From Rosa chinensis (Eukaryota; Streptophyta; Magnoliopsida; Rosales; Rosaceae): 64,000 bases of DNA. Of the stretch, positions 36,017 through 47,200 are shown in pieces. The stretch lies in contig NC_037094.1 of assembly GCF_002994745.2 (NCBI RefSeq), positions 62,556,139-62,620,138 on the forward strand, written 5' to 3'. The translations under genes were made by a program, and so were the position numbers. Each line of letters starts with the position of its first letter. Position 1 is the stretch's first letter. The notes beneath the pieces were generated by a model that did not search any database, had not been told where the DNA came from, and was given only the letters and a program-made list of their open reading frames with translations.

Positions 36017-37130
36017 GTAGCAGAACATGAGTACAAGTGCTGCAGCAGAATTGGACAAGTATGAGTGCAGTAGCAGGATTAGGTGATGACAAGTGCAGTA
36101 GCAGGATTATGCGATCACGAGTGCAGTAGCAGAACATGAGTAGCAGAACTGGACGAGTATGAGTGCAGCGAGTGCAGTAGCAGGATTATGCGATCACGAG
36201 TGCAGTAGCAGAACATGAGTAGCAGAACTGGACGAGTATGAGTACAGTAGCAGGATTAGGCGATGAGATAAGAGTAGTAGGAGAGTGAGGTTTTGTGAAG
36301 TAACATAAAAAGATTATTCTCAAGGGAAAAAAAAGTAAAATAAACAGATTGTTCTCATAAGAAAACAAATTAACATAAAGGGATTATTCTAAAAAAAAAA
36401 AAAAAAAGAGTAACATAAACGGATTGTTCTTAAAAAAAAGAAAAAGTAACATAAACGGATTGTTCTCAGTACAGTAGGATGATTAGGCGATCACGAGTGC
36501 AGTAGCAGGACACGAGTAGCAGAACTGGACAAGTATGAGTGCAGCAAGTGTAGTAGCAGGATTGGACGAGTGCAGTAGCAGGATTAGGCGATCATGAGTA
36601 CAGTAGCAGAACACGAGTAGCAGAACTGGACGAGTATGAGTGCAGTAGCAGGATTGGACGAGTGCAGTAGCAGGATTATGCGATCACGAGTGCAGTAGCA
36701 GGACACGAGTAGCAGAACTGGACAAGTATGAGTGCAGCGAGTGCAGTAGCAGGATTGGACGAGTGCAGTAGGATGATTAGGCGATCACGAGTGCAGTAGC
36801 AGAACTGGACGAGTATGAGTGCAGCGAGTGCAGTAGCAGGATTGGACGATTGCAGTAGGATGATTAGGCGATCACGAGTGCAGTAGCAGAACATGAGTAG
36901 CAGAACTGGACGAGTATGAGTGCAGCGAGTGCAGTAGCAGGATTGGACGAGTGCAGTAGCAGGATTAGGCGATCACGAGTGCAGTAGCAGAACATGAGTA
37001 GCAGAACTGGACGAGTATGAGTGCAGCGAGTGCAGTAGCAGGATTGGACGAGTGCAGTAGCAGGATTAGGCGATCACAAGTGCAGTAGCAGAACATAACG
37101 AGTATGAGTACAGTAGCAGGATTAGGCGAT
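36017..37130. repeat. GCAGTAGCAG minisatellite / complex satellite
   Basis: Imperfect arrays of the words GAGTGCAGTAGCAGGATTAG, GCGATCACGAGTGCAGTAGC and AGAACTGGACGAGTATGAGT occur in varying order. The higher-order unit is roughly 80-130 bp. Reading frames on the minus strand are artefacts of the repeat. The array is interrupted by the non-satellite block at 36,238-36,470. Confidence 0.9.
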
Positions 37131-37332
37131 GAGATAAGAGTAGTAGGAGAGTGAGGCTTTGTGAAGTAACATAAAAAGATTATTCTCAAGGAAAAAAAAA
37201 GTAAAATAAACGGATTGTTCTCATAAGAAAACAAATTAACATAAAGGGATTATTCTAAAAAAAAAAAAAAAAGTAACATAAACGGATTGTTCTTAAAAAA
37301 AAGAAAAAGTAACATAAACGGATTGTTCTCAG
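36238..37332. repeat. direct block duplication about 866 bp apart
   Basis: Block A (36,238-36,470) and block B (37,104-37,332) share GATGAGATAAGAGTAGTAGG, then AAAAAGATTATTCTCAAGG, ACATAAAGGGATTATTCTAA and repeated AACATAAACGGATTGTTCT. The satellite lies between and before them, so the whole unit was probably duplicated once, then the satellite arrays expanded. Confidence 0.85.
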
Positions 37333-37440
37333 AAGAAAAAAAAAAAAAAAAGTAACACAAATTGATTATTTAAAAAAAAGTAACATTTTTTTTAGAATTC
37401 AAAAAAAAAAACTAATATAAAGGGATTAAAAGAAAAAAAT

Positions 37441-37622
37441 AGTTAAAGATAAAAAATAAATTAAATCATGACATGTGGCAAGTGGAGAGCAGATTGTCCT
37501 TATTTGTAAAATTTAATCATTGTAAAGAAATTAGAAGTCAAAAGAAGTAGTTAAGGGTAAAAAAGTAAATTAACTCATGACATGTGGCAAGTGGAGAGCA
37601 CATTGTCCTTATTTGTAAGATT
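37441..37622. repeat. tandem duplication, about 109-bp period
   Basis: CATGACATGTGGCAAGTGGA, GAGCA and TTGTCCTTATTTGTAA occur twice, at about 37,441-37,513 and 37,550-37,622. Confidence 0.85.
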
Positions 37623-37964
37623 TAGTCCTTATATGTTTAATTCAATCTTTAGTGGATGTATTTGTTAAGTCATCTTTTGTCAATAACTTATATGTAATTT
37701 GTTAAAAAAACAATGCATATGTTAGCTAATATTTTATTATTATCAAGTCCTAAAATGAGAATCAAGTCGTTGTTTCCCATATGGTCATTAAGTTTAATGG
37801 TTAGCTAAACGAATTCCACAACAGATATAACTGAGAACTAAAATATTATAAAGTCGATGCAGATATGAAATTCTAGTGATATTTTCAGATCTGGATCTTG
37901 TTCATAAACTATAAAAGTTAATTAACTTGTCATTTACTCTTTGTTTACTGTGCTCCTACTCTAT

Positions 37965-37970
37965 TATAAA
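37965..37970 (+). promoter_or_regulatory. possible TATA box of ankyrin/PGG gene
   Basis: TATAAA sits 141 bases before the uORF start, upstream of a 5'UTR exon that ends with a good donor at 38,152. No transcript evidence is available. Confidence 0.35.
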
Positions 37971-38105
37971 TTGCAAATCTCGACGTAATTTCGCGGTGAA
38001 CTGTCTTCATTTTCTAATAAGTCTCCTGCCCAAGTCTTTTTAAATAATTACTGATTTGCTAAGATAAATAACAAGTTTGGCTACTGCCTCTGCACATACC
38101 GGAAT

Positions 38106-38263
38106 ATGCAAGCACCCGCTTTACGAAGATTTTTCCAGCCAATTCACTGTCGGTGAGTTTACAGCTTATACTTGGTTAATTTCATTGAATAATAACTCCT
38201 TTTCTTATTTCCATATAGACTTAAAATTACCTTAAATCATTTGGCAGATTGAGCATTATATAA
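38106..38263 (+). promoter_or_regulatory. 20-codon uORF spanning a 5'UTR intron (38153-38247)
   Basis: The 5'UTR exon ends CTGTCG/GTGAG at 38,152 and resumes after TTTGGCAG at 38,248. In the spliced leader, ATG 38106 opens a 20-residue frame (MQAPALRRFF, then QPIHCRLSII) that stops with TAA at 38261-38263, one base before the main ATG at 38265. Such an arrangement would limit initiation at the main start, or rely on reinitiation. Without splicing the uORF frame changes. Confidence 0.5.
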
Positions 38264-38264
38264 C

Positions 38265-41200
38265 ATGGCGAGCATTACAGTTGCCTCCAATTCAATTGTC
38301 TTGGAAGTTCTTAACCAATATAACTATAAAGAATGGAGTTCTCGGGTTGAAACTTACTTGTTGGCCGAAGATCTTTGGGATGTCGTCAACATGAAACCTC
38401 CTGAACGAGAAGAGAGAGAAGTTGAATACAAGGCTTGGAAGACAAAGAATGCCAAGGCTTTACATGCAATTAAAATTTCTTGCGGGACTCAACCATTTTC
38501 TTTTATCAATGAAACCCGCACAGCCAAGATGGCCTGGGAGGTCTTGGAGAAACAGTTCAAATCACGCGACACATTACGTTTAGAAAAAAAAGGTACGCTC
38601 CATGTTATATAAACTACGTCATTAAATAAAAAATAAATAAATAAACTCAATTACATTGTGATAAGGTTATAATAAAATAAAATAAAAACGACATAAGTTA
38701 TTGTAGTTTGATGTCTTTCCTCTTCACTTTTAATTTGAAATGTTTTAAAGTGAAAATGAAATGGTTCTCATAAAGGTTGCACACATCATAGACCCATTGG
38801 TATGCTTATCCTACCATTATCACCCTGATTGTTGCTCTATATTCACGTCCACGAAATATAAGAAATTAGAACAAATCCCAATTAAATTTTCTATTTGTCA
38901 GAGAAAGAAGAGAGAAACAGATGTCTTTATACCAAAATGGATGATGCGAGGGAGGAGTTGACACCAGCTGATGAAGACTTGGAAATAAAATCTGGTGAAG
39001 GAGGTATGTTCTTTTTGTTTAATTAAGTAGATGAAGAGTAGTGGGATAATGTTTTAATTAAGTTAAAATTGGTAGAATTAAAATAAAAGATGATTAATTA
39101 TTAAAACCCATCTTGATTGGGATGCATGCCAGGAAATCAGAACAGTTCCAACTATCACTTCGACTCCAGCTATGAACCTTTCTTTGATTCTGTTGTGAAT
39201 GGTGACTGGGAAAATGCTAAGGAGTGTCTTGCTACATTACTAATTCCTAATGTACTAAGAGCAAGAAATCCAGCAGCTAGAGGATCTACAGCTCTTCACA
39301 TTGCAGCGAGGGAAGGGCATGTGCATATTGTAAAAGAGTTGGTGTTGTTGATGACTCAAGAAGATCTGGAAATAAGAGATGATAATGGTTGCACCGCTCT
39401 TCACATAGCAGTACAGAAGGAGAATGTGGACGCTGTGAAAGAGGTGGTGCCGTTGATAAGACAACAGGGCTTGGGAATAAAAAACAAAACTAATGGTGAA
39501 ACTGCCCTTCATGTAGCAGCTGGGAGTGGGAATGTGCATATTGCGAAAGAGTTGGCAGAGTTGATGAGGGAAGAAGATTTGGAAATAGGAAACTCCAACA
39601 ATTGCCACGCTCTTCACATAGCACTCTTGAAAGGGCATGTGCATATTGGGAAAGAGTTGATAGCATTGATGAGAAAAGAAGCTTTGGAAATAAATGATGG
39701 ACAAGGCTATACGGCTTTAGGTCGTGCCATAAGGTTATGCCACCACCGTGGAGACGAGTACAGTGAAGAAGCTGTGATCGAAATGATTAAACCCATGGTT
39801 GCAAAGAACCAGAAAATACTTGGCATTGTGGCTTCTCCCAATGACTACATTCCAGTAGTGGAGGCTTGCATGTTGTTAAAATTCCAATTGGGCCGCTATC
39901 TCTATTCCGTTACTCCACGGGAAGCTTTAATGCCGCCAAAGAACAGATGGCAAGGTGCTTCACTATTTGTGTTTTGTCTTGGAGCGAAGGAATTTGGTAA
40001 GAGTTAAATTCAAACATATTTAATCAATTACTTCCGAGTGGTGACTCCTTAAATATTTGATTGGTATGTATAATTTTCTTCATAACCTCCACTTCAGACA
40101 TTCCGTGGGACTTACTTTCAAATTGCCCAAGGTTGGCCACGGTTGAAACTGTACATGGAGGCAATTCTCCGATCTTGGTATTGTCTCGTATGCACTCTGC
40201 ATTCTTAAGTGGAATGCAACTCAAATTTTGGCAAAAATGGATCTATGATAGTAAGTATCACATTTCTTCTCTCTATATACTAAACAAACTAATTACTATC
40301 TTTAATCCATATATTCTACATGGTACTAGTCAATGCATTTAGTCATATCCTTTTACGTTTAATTTTTTTTTTAAATTAAAAAAATACAACTAAATTCATT
40401 TCTAGATCCATAAGAATTAGAAAAGCACCATATTTATATATGTGCATTGTTATTTTTTTTATTGTGCCACCAATTTTGAAAGATAGAGGTAGTGCAAGAC
40501 TGAGAGGATAAATTGTAGATTTAAGCATCTCCAATGCACATAGAGTATTTCATTCGTACCTCCTAAATTGATAAGTAGACATCTCACATCTTTTGAAAAA
40601 ATTTAGGGTGAGCTTTTTTCTCTAACTGCAACCCCTCTTCCTTTTCTCATTAGCATTACACACAAACATGTGCATAACAAAATGGAGGGGGTGTGTTTTG
40701 CAAAAATGGTCTATTTTTAATTCTGACTTTATCCTTACAAAAAAATTGCAATTTTGGATCCCAACTTCCTCTCCCTTTTCCCCTCCTTTCCTCTGTGACC
40801 TTGGCGTGCTCGCTTCACTACTAGAGTCCCATCCAAAACTTCATGAGTTAATTACAATTTGTAATTGGGTTGATTGCAACAACCTGTAATTGGGTTGAAA
40901 TGAGCAACAAAAATGGTATATGTAGATGGTATTGCATGGGTTGGAATTGTTTTTCTTCTTCTATATAGGTAGTTCATCTAGAAACAATTAGAAACAGTTA
41001 TGGTGTGTTCGATTTCTTCAATTGACTTGTACAACCATCCTTTTATTCTTACATAGGTTCAATAGTAGTGGGAGGACTTGGGAAATACTTAGAACAACTC
41101 CAACAGTTTTCCTATAATTTTTGTATTTTAGGGGAGCAAAAGTCAAAGCTTTAAGCAATTTTTCTTCTCCAACTCCAACAGATTCCTTATTTTACAGCAA

Positions 41201-44200
41201 CTTCTAAAATCTCCATAATTTTTCCTTAAATTTTAGAGATTGCTGTAAATTTAGGGAATTTTGCTTTCTCTTTCCTCACTATCCCTAAAATATGGATAGT
41301 TATATGGAATCTTTTGGAGCAAAAGAAGTTAACTTTTCCCTAAAATATAGAACATTAAAATATAGGGAAACTGTTGGAGTTGCTTAGATCTGTTAACGGA
41401 CCGAATTTTAATTCGAATCCGTGGTTATTGGACGAGTTTGGAGTGAAAATTTGATCCGTCGATTTGGTAATGGTTAGGATCCATTAATCCGTATATTTAA
41501 CGAATCAAACACGAATTTAGGTTGATCCGATCTGTTAATGATCCAGTTTGTTTTTATAATTATTTATTATTATTTTTTTCACGAACACAATATTTTTTCT
41601 TACCTTATTAGTGTATTGTTCTAAGGAGTATTTTGGTTATTTAATTCTAACATTCGGTGATACTATTAATTTCATTTCAACATTTTATTGAAGTTTTATG
41701 AAGTATCCTGATAAAAAGTTAATATTATTATTTAAAATTTAAAAATATTCTTTACAATAAACGGATCTAACTAGTGGACCGAATATCCATTAGGCCGCCG
41801 GATAATTGGATCGGATTGGGTTGAACTTTGCTATTACTATACATATTCGGATTTAGGTCGATCCACTCCAAACCCAATCCATTTATAGGTCTAGAAATAC
41901 TATGTTCATTCTCAATTGAATTAATAGTCCTCTTTAGTCTTTACTCAATCTCTTTTGCGGATGAGGAGATGGTGATAGAATAACAAGAAAAGGACAAAAA
42001 TGAAAGTTCAATGTGTAAATTTAGAAGGAGATGTTCGAGTGCCAATTTTAGAGGTCTGAACAGAAGCTTTTATGCATATAATATAACTAAAAATTTAAAA
42101 TTATAATCTATGTTATGCAACAATTGGAGACTTGGTTGACTCAGTTTGGTGAATTGATCGATATCGGCAACCAAACTAGACTCTTGATTTTCTAGAACAC
42201 CGAAATTGATCGAAATTTTTCAACACCAACTATGTTAATTTAACCAACGCGGTTTTGGTTTAAGTTCCAATCATTGGCGTTTCACAAAAGCTGAAGCTTG
42301 GGTTACAGATCTATCTAACAAGAAGATGGAATTTAGATATAGAGTAAATGTCACAAAAAGTCCCTAAAATTTGGGCCATTCAACACTTTGGTTCCCAATA
42401 TTCTAAAACTATCACATTGGTACCTCAAAATTAAATATCAACATACTTTTAGTACCCTTCATTAATAACACAGTAAACTCCTCCATTTTTTTAAGGGTAT
42501 TTTCATCTTGCCTTCTTTCTCTCCCAGCCACGAAACCCATTACTATCTTGATCAAGATAATTAGTCACCAATCACTAACTAAAAATAAGAAAAATTCAAA
42601 GCATAAAAGTACTAGTATATGCAAAAGGAGAAGTATTTAGGATAACTATTATATAATTAGTTAACATGAGAAAGGGAAAGATGAAAATGCTCTCAACAGA
42701 AAGGAGCTAACAATGTTACTAACGAAGAGTACTGGAAGTATGTTGGGGATTAATTTTGAAGTACCAATGTGATATAGATTTAGAATGTCGGAAACCAAAG
42801 TGTCGAATGACTCAAATTAACTTCGGAGACTGTTTGTGGTCAAAACTCTTTGATATATGTTGTTAAGCCTGTCAAAAGTTGTTCAAAGAAGAAGATCATG
42901 GATCTAGCATATTCTTGAGATATGAACTGAGGATTCACACCTATGCGGTCTACCACTCTACCTTAAATTGCCCAAAGGTTATAGAAAATTTGACGGTAAA
43001 AGTGATTAAGAGAAGGGTTTGTTACTGCTTCAATGGTTTCGAGGGGAGATAGAGAGAGGTACGAGTTACTCATTTTTTTATTTTATTTTTTCCGGCTAAA
43101 TGAGTTATGGGTTTGAATGTGGTTTGTTTGTTAGAGCAAGTTCACCCGTTGGGTCACCGGGTCACCCACTATTCACTGCTTTTTAGTGTTATTTTCACCC
43201 TCTGGGTCATGAGTACAGTGTATTTCGTGCCCTGGGTCACCCTGGATTACTTTCTGGGTCACCATGGTGACCTGCACAGTGTATTTCGTGCCCTGGGTCA
43301 CGGGCACAGTGTATTTCGTGACCCAGATAATGAAAATATACACTAAAATGCAGTGAATAGTAGGTGACCCGGTGACCCAACGGGTGAACTTGCTCTTAGT
43401 AGAGAAAGAAAATTATGATACTTGCCTTCTTGGGGTTGGGATGGCGAGGAGCATGCTAGTTTATAGTGGGACCATTAGATAACCGGTAGAAAATATACAT
43501 GTCAATTAAAAGTAAAAAAAATAATTAATAGGAAGTAGGCACATTCTATCTTTTAAAGTTGAGTGCGAGTTAAAAACAATAGCGCGTATGATTAGTGTGT
43601 ATCTGGTATTTTGGTTTTGCCCCTACAATCTGTGTTTGCTTTTATGGCTATGTCCTCACCTACCTGTTCTATCTACTCGGCACTGCTCTGACCTGATCTA
43701 TTTTTTTGTTGGCTGCGATCATTTTTCATCCTTCAGTAACCATTCGCTGATTGATGGAGGCAGAAAAAGAGGGAAGAGTACTGGTTTAGTCTTTACTGTA
43801 TTTCTGTATATGAGGTTCGCTTCAAGTAACTTTGGCTTTTTGCCGATTCAGTGTTGTTTCGGCAATGACTGGCCAGGTTTGGTTTTGGTTTCCTCAAGGA
43901 GATTCGGGGCGGTATTGGATGGTTTGCGGTTTTTCAGTGCGCAAAAGTCCACTTCCATGCAACATGTAGATTTTGAGTGAAATTCCTTTTTGTTACATTA
44001 GAGGGGACTAACCATTGATCTAGTCTAATTTTAACCCAATTTCTCATTTTTGTTACAACTTAGACCAACTCCAATCACAAATTATGAGTAAATTAATCGC
44101 AATAAGTGAGTAAATGAAATTTGGATGCTACACAATATGTGTCTGCTATACTAATTTGGGAGAATATCACAAATGGTCACTCAACTTTTACCTATTCGAT

Positions 44201-47200
44201 ACTTTGGTCACTCACATTTTAAATATATCACTTTGGTCACTCAACTTTAACTTTGTTATTCACTTTAGTCACTTCGTTAATTTTTTTCATTAAAAAAAAA
44301 ATTATTTGCCACAATATTAATGATATTTTCGTCAAACCAATTGTGAAAAATTGAGAAAACTGTATTAGAATGATTAGGAGAAGTGATTAAAGTGAGATAA
44401 AATGCCCTTTGGGTGACTAAAGTGATTGACAGAGTAATAGTTGAGTGACCAAAGTGATATATTTGAAAATTGAGTGACTAAAGTCGAATGAGTCATAGTT
44501 GAGTGGCCATTTGTGAAATTCTCTCATACTAATTTACTAATTGTTAATAGTAAAAAAAAAAAAGGCTCTCAGGCTCTCACCCTCGCTGCAGGGGGTTAAG
44601 ATTGCATGCAAACTCTAGCCACCATGGCCTGGGACTCTACCACTGGTACATGGTGCCGACACTAAGCATAAAATCTTCATTTACCTCTCGCTGCCTTAGC
44701 GCAATAATCTAACGCCTCTTTACACCAAAGGAATCCTCGGCTTTCCCCTTGAATACATCTCACCAGGCTGAACTTGAAGTGGCTGATGGTGTCACTGCAG
44801 CCGGCCTCTCAAGGTGGCAATCAAAGGTGGAATTAGGTCGAATGCGACCAAGGTGAGGGCCCTTAAAGGCTCCTGATAATCACAGAGCAGTGGAGAAATC
44901 CGGATTGTATTTGATACGGGTTGGAAGCATAGGGAGGCAATCCAATCTGCGAGTGTGGGAGATGTAGTGCACTGAATTACAAGTGTGGCGGCGATGTTAG
45001 TTGAACGTCGATCTTGAGGCACGAGTTTCTAATGGCTACTAGTGGCAAGAATAAAGGAGGAGATCGATGGAAAGATGGCGCTGATGATAGCAGTGGTGAC
45101 AAATGTCTGGAATGGAGTGCCCTTTTCTATTTGAGTCTACAAATCAATTTGGGGTCTCAATTCAGTTTCAATTTCCAAACCATTTTGGGTAATCAGACCA
45201 ATTTGGGTACCCAAAGTAATCTGGACGCCTAATCATATGAGAACTTGGAAGTGGGTTCAAATTTGGGCTCTATGCTGGACTAGGTTAATGGGCTAGTACT
45301 CTATCAGGTTTCGCTTATGGGATCCGAGTGGAAAGTTGGTCAAGTTCCTCATTGGAAAGTTACGTTATGTTTTGTACTTTGCCTATTTACTATGCTTTAC
45401 ATTCATATTGTTATAGGCTTGCTTAGAATAAGTGAGCATCGAATATTGAATGAATAGACCTATTTCTATGTACCATCGTAGTATCACCACAATTTCTTAT
45501 ATGTCTATACTGATGGCAGCAGAAGGGTATGTAATTGTCATTTTGGCTTGAGGCTAGGACTAGTTCCTTTTGGTTTTGATAACGCTCTAGAAGGTATTCT
45601 GGATGTGTTAGATATGATTGTAATCATTTTCATTGAGCTTATTCTATATGGTTATTTTGGTTCAAAAGAAAAATAGTGTAAAAAAAAAAATTTCAGAACT
45701 AATTGTGCTTCTACGTGTTTTTTAAATAGGTATAAATATACAAGCTCCCGCTATTTTTGATATTCATGATCTTTCTATACCTGTTTCAATCTCAGAAGAT
45801 GATGGAGGTACTCAAAGGGATGTCGATGTCTCAGGTAAGTTGCATATATAAGTGTTATATACTCTAATTTGTTAGTTGTTTGTTATTCAAATTTGCTACT
45901 CAATTGTCAAGAGAGACTCCAATTCTGTTGTTAGGTTTAAAAATTTATTAGTGTCACTATGCGTGCGAAATGTCACCCTCGCTCGGGCAAAATGTCCGTG
46001 CCCTTTCTTTGTCTCAATGAATTGTTTTAATCTCTGACATGCTAAATATTGTAGAGAAATAAATATTCAAATACAAATGGGAGAAAATTTATATAACTGA
46101 TTAAAAATATAAAAAATAGACAAGTGAATGTGAGATATTGAGATTATAAATATACTTATATCATCTCTAAACTGTTGTGAATTATATCATGAAAAATGAG
46201 CCAACTCATCTACTTCCTTGCCTTTCACATCTCTTTCTCCTCTAGAAGAAAGAAATGGAAGAGTGATAATTTGATCATGACATTTTGAAGAGTACCCATT
46301 AGTTATCTTAATCCTAATATGGCAATTTAGTCTCAGAAAAAGTTTATTAAACTTCTCTGTTTATTTTGTTTACATATATTATTTCATAGCATATATGTAT
46401 ATCAGTTTTTAAAGAATTTTTACCAACATATTGGAATTTGCAATGCAGTTGTGAGTTTACATAAAAGGCTCGTTAAAAGCCTCCTTGATGTTTTGGGTAT
46501 GCTACATGCCTACACTCACATTGTTTATCTTTTTATCTACATTTAAATTTTGCTTGTTAGTAAGTTAACATTGTTTTCAATGTCAACCTAGGAATCAATC
46601 GCATATATGAAATGAAATTGATCCATGTTCGGATGTTTGAATTTATACGTTGCATGGGTGAAGCCACAAGAAATAGGGATGATCTTACACTTGTGCAACT
46701 TGATTTGATGAAGAAATCAATCTTCGAAGGTATAGAACGAGGGGATCTTGAGTTTATCACTCGTATTTGTAAAGCAAACGCAGAACTTGTGAACATCTTG
46801 GATGAAAAAGGAAGAAGCATATTTCATTTCGCCATTGAATGTCGTCAATAAGAAATTTATTCTCTTATCTACGGTCTTGGGGAAGAAAAGAGAAATCTAT
46901 ATGGAATTAACACAGCGTGCTTTAAAAATAGTATGCTACATGCTGCAGGGAATTTATCTCCCTTTTCACAGTCTAATCATATTCAAGGTGCAAGTTTGCA
47001 AATGCAAAGAGAATTGCAATGGTTTAAGGTTAGAATTTCTATATATAACTATATTTATAGGTACTTATATATGCATTTAATATACGTGTGTGTGTGTAAA
47101 GCCCTACTCATCTAAGGGAAAGTTTTTAAAAGGATTGTGAGAGACAAGTGAATCTGACAACTGAACAAATGCACAGTTTTAAGTTATTACAATTTCATGT

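Larger units (their letters stand above)
40251..45729. other. intron 4 of ankyrin gene, enlarged by transposons
   Basis: Between exons 4 and 5 lie a 289-bp MITE, a long-TIR element, a Tourist-like MITE and a 368-bp MULE-like MITE (separate entries). A possible LINE-like 3' tail is at about 45,400-45,675 (ends in TTGGTTCAAAAGAAAAATAG). The 130-codon frame at 43,588-43,980 has no recognisable domain and is probably chance or transposon debris. Confidence 0.7.

Noticed and set aside
36186..37234. Repeated ATALAALILVQFCY-type frames on the minus strand
   Set aside because: Products of the minisatellite, with no start context or domain.
39255..39704. 149-codon minus-strand frame over ankyrin exon 3
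   Set aside because: Shadow of the ankyrin repeats; no independent support.
43588..43980. 130-codon plus-strand frame in intron 4
   Set aside because: No recognisable domain, irregular composition, located among transposon debris.
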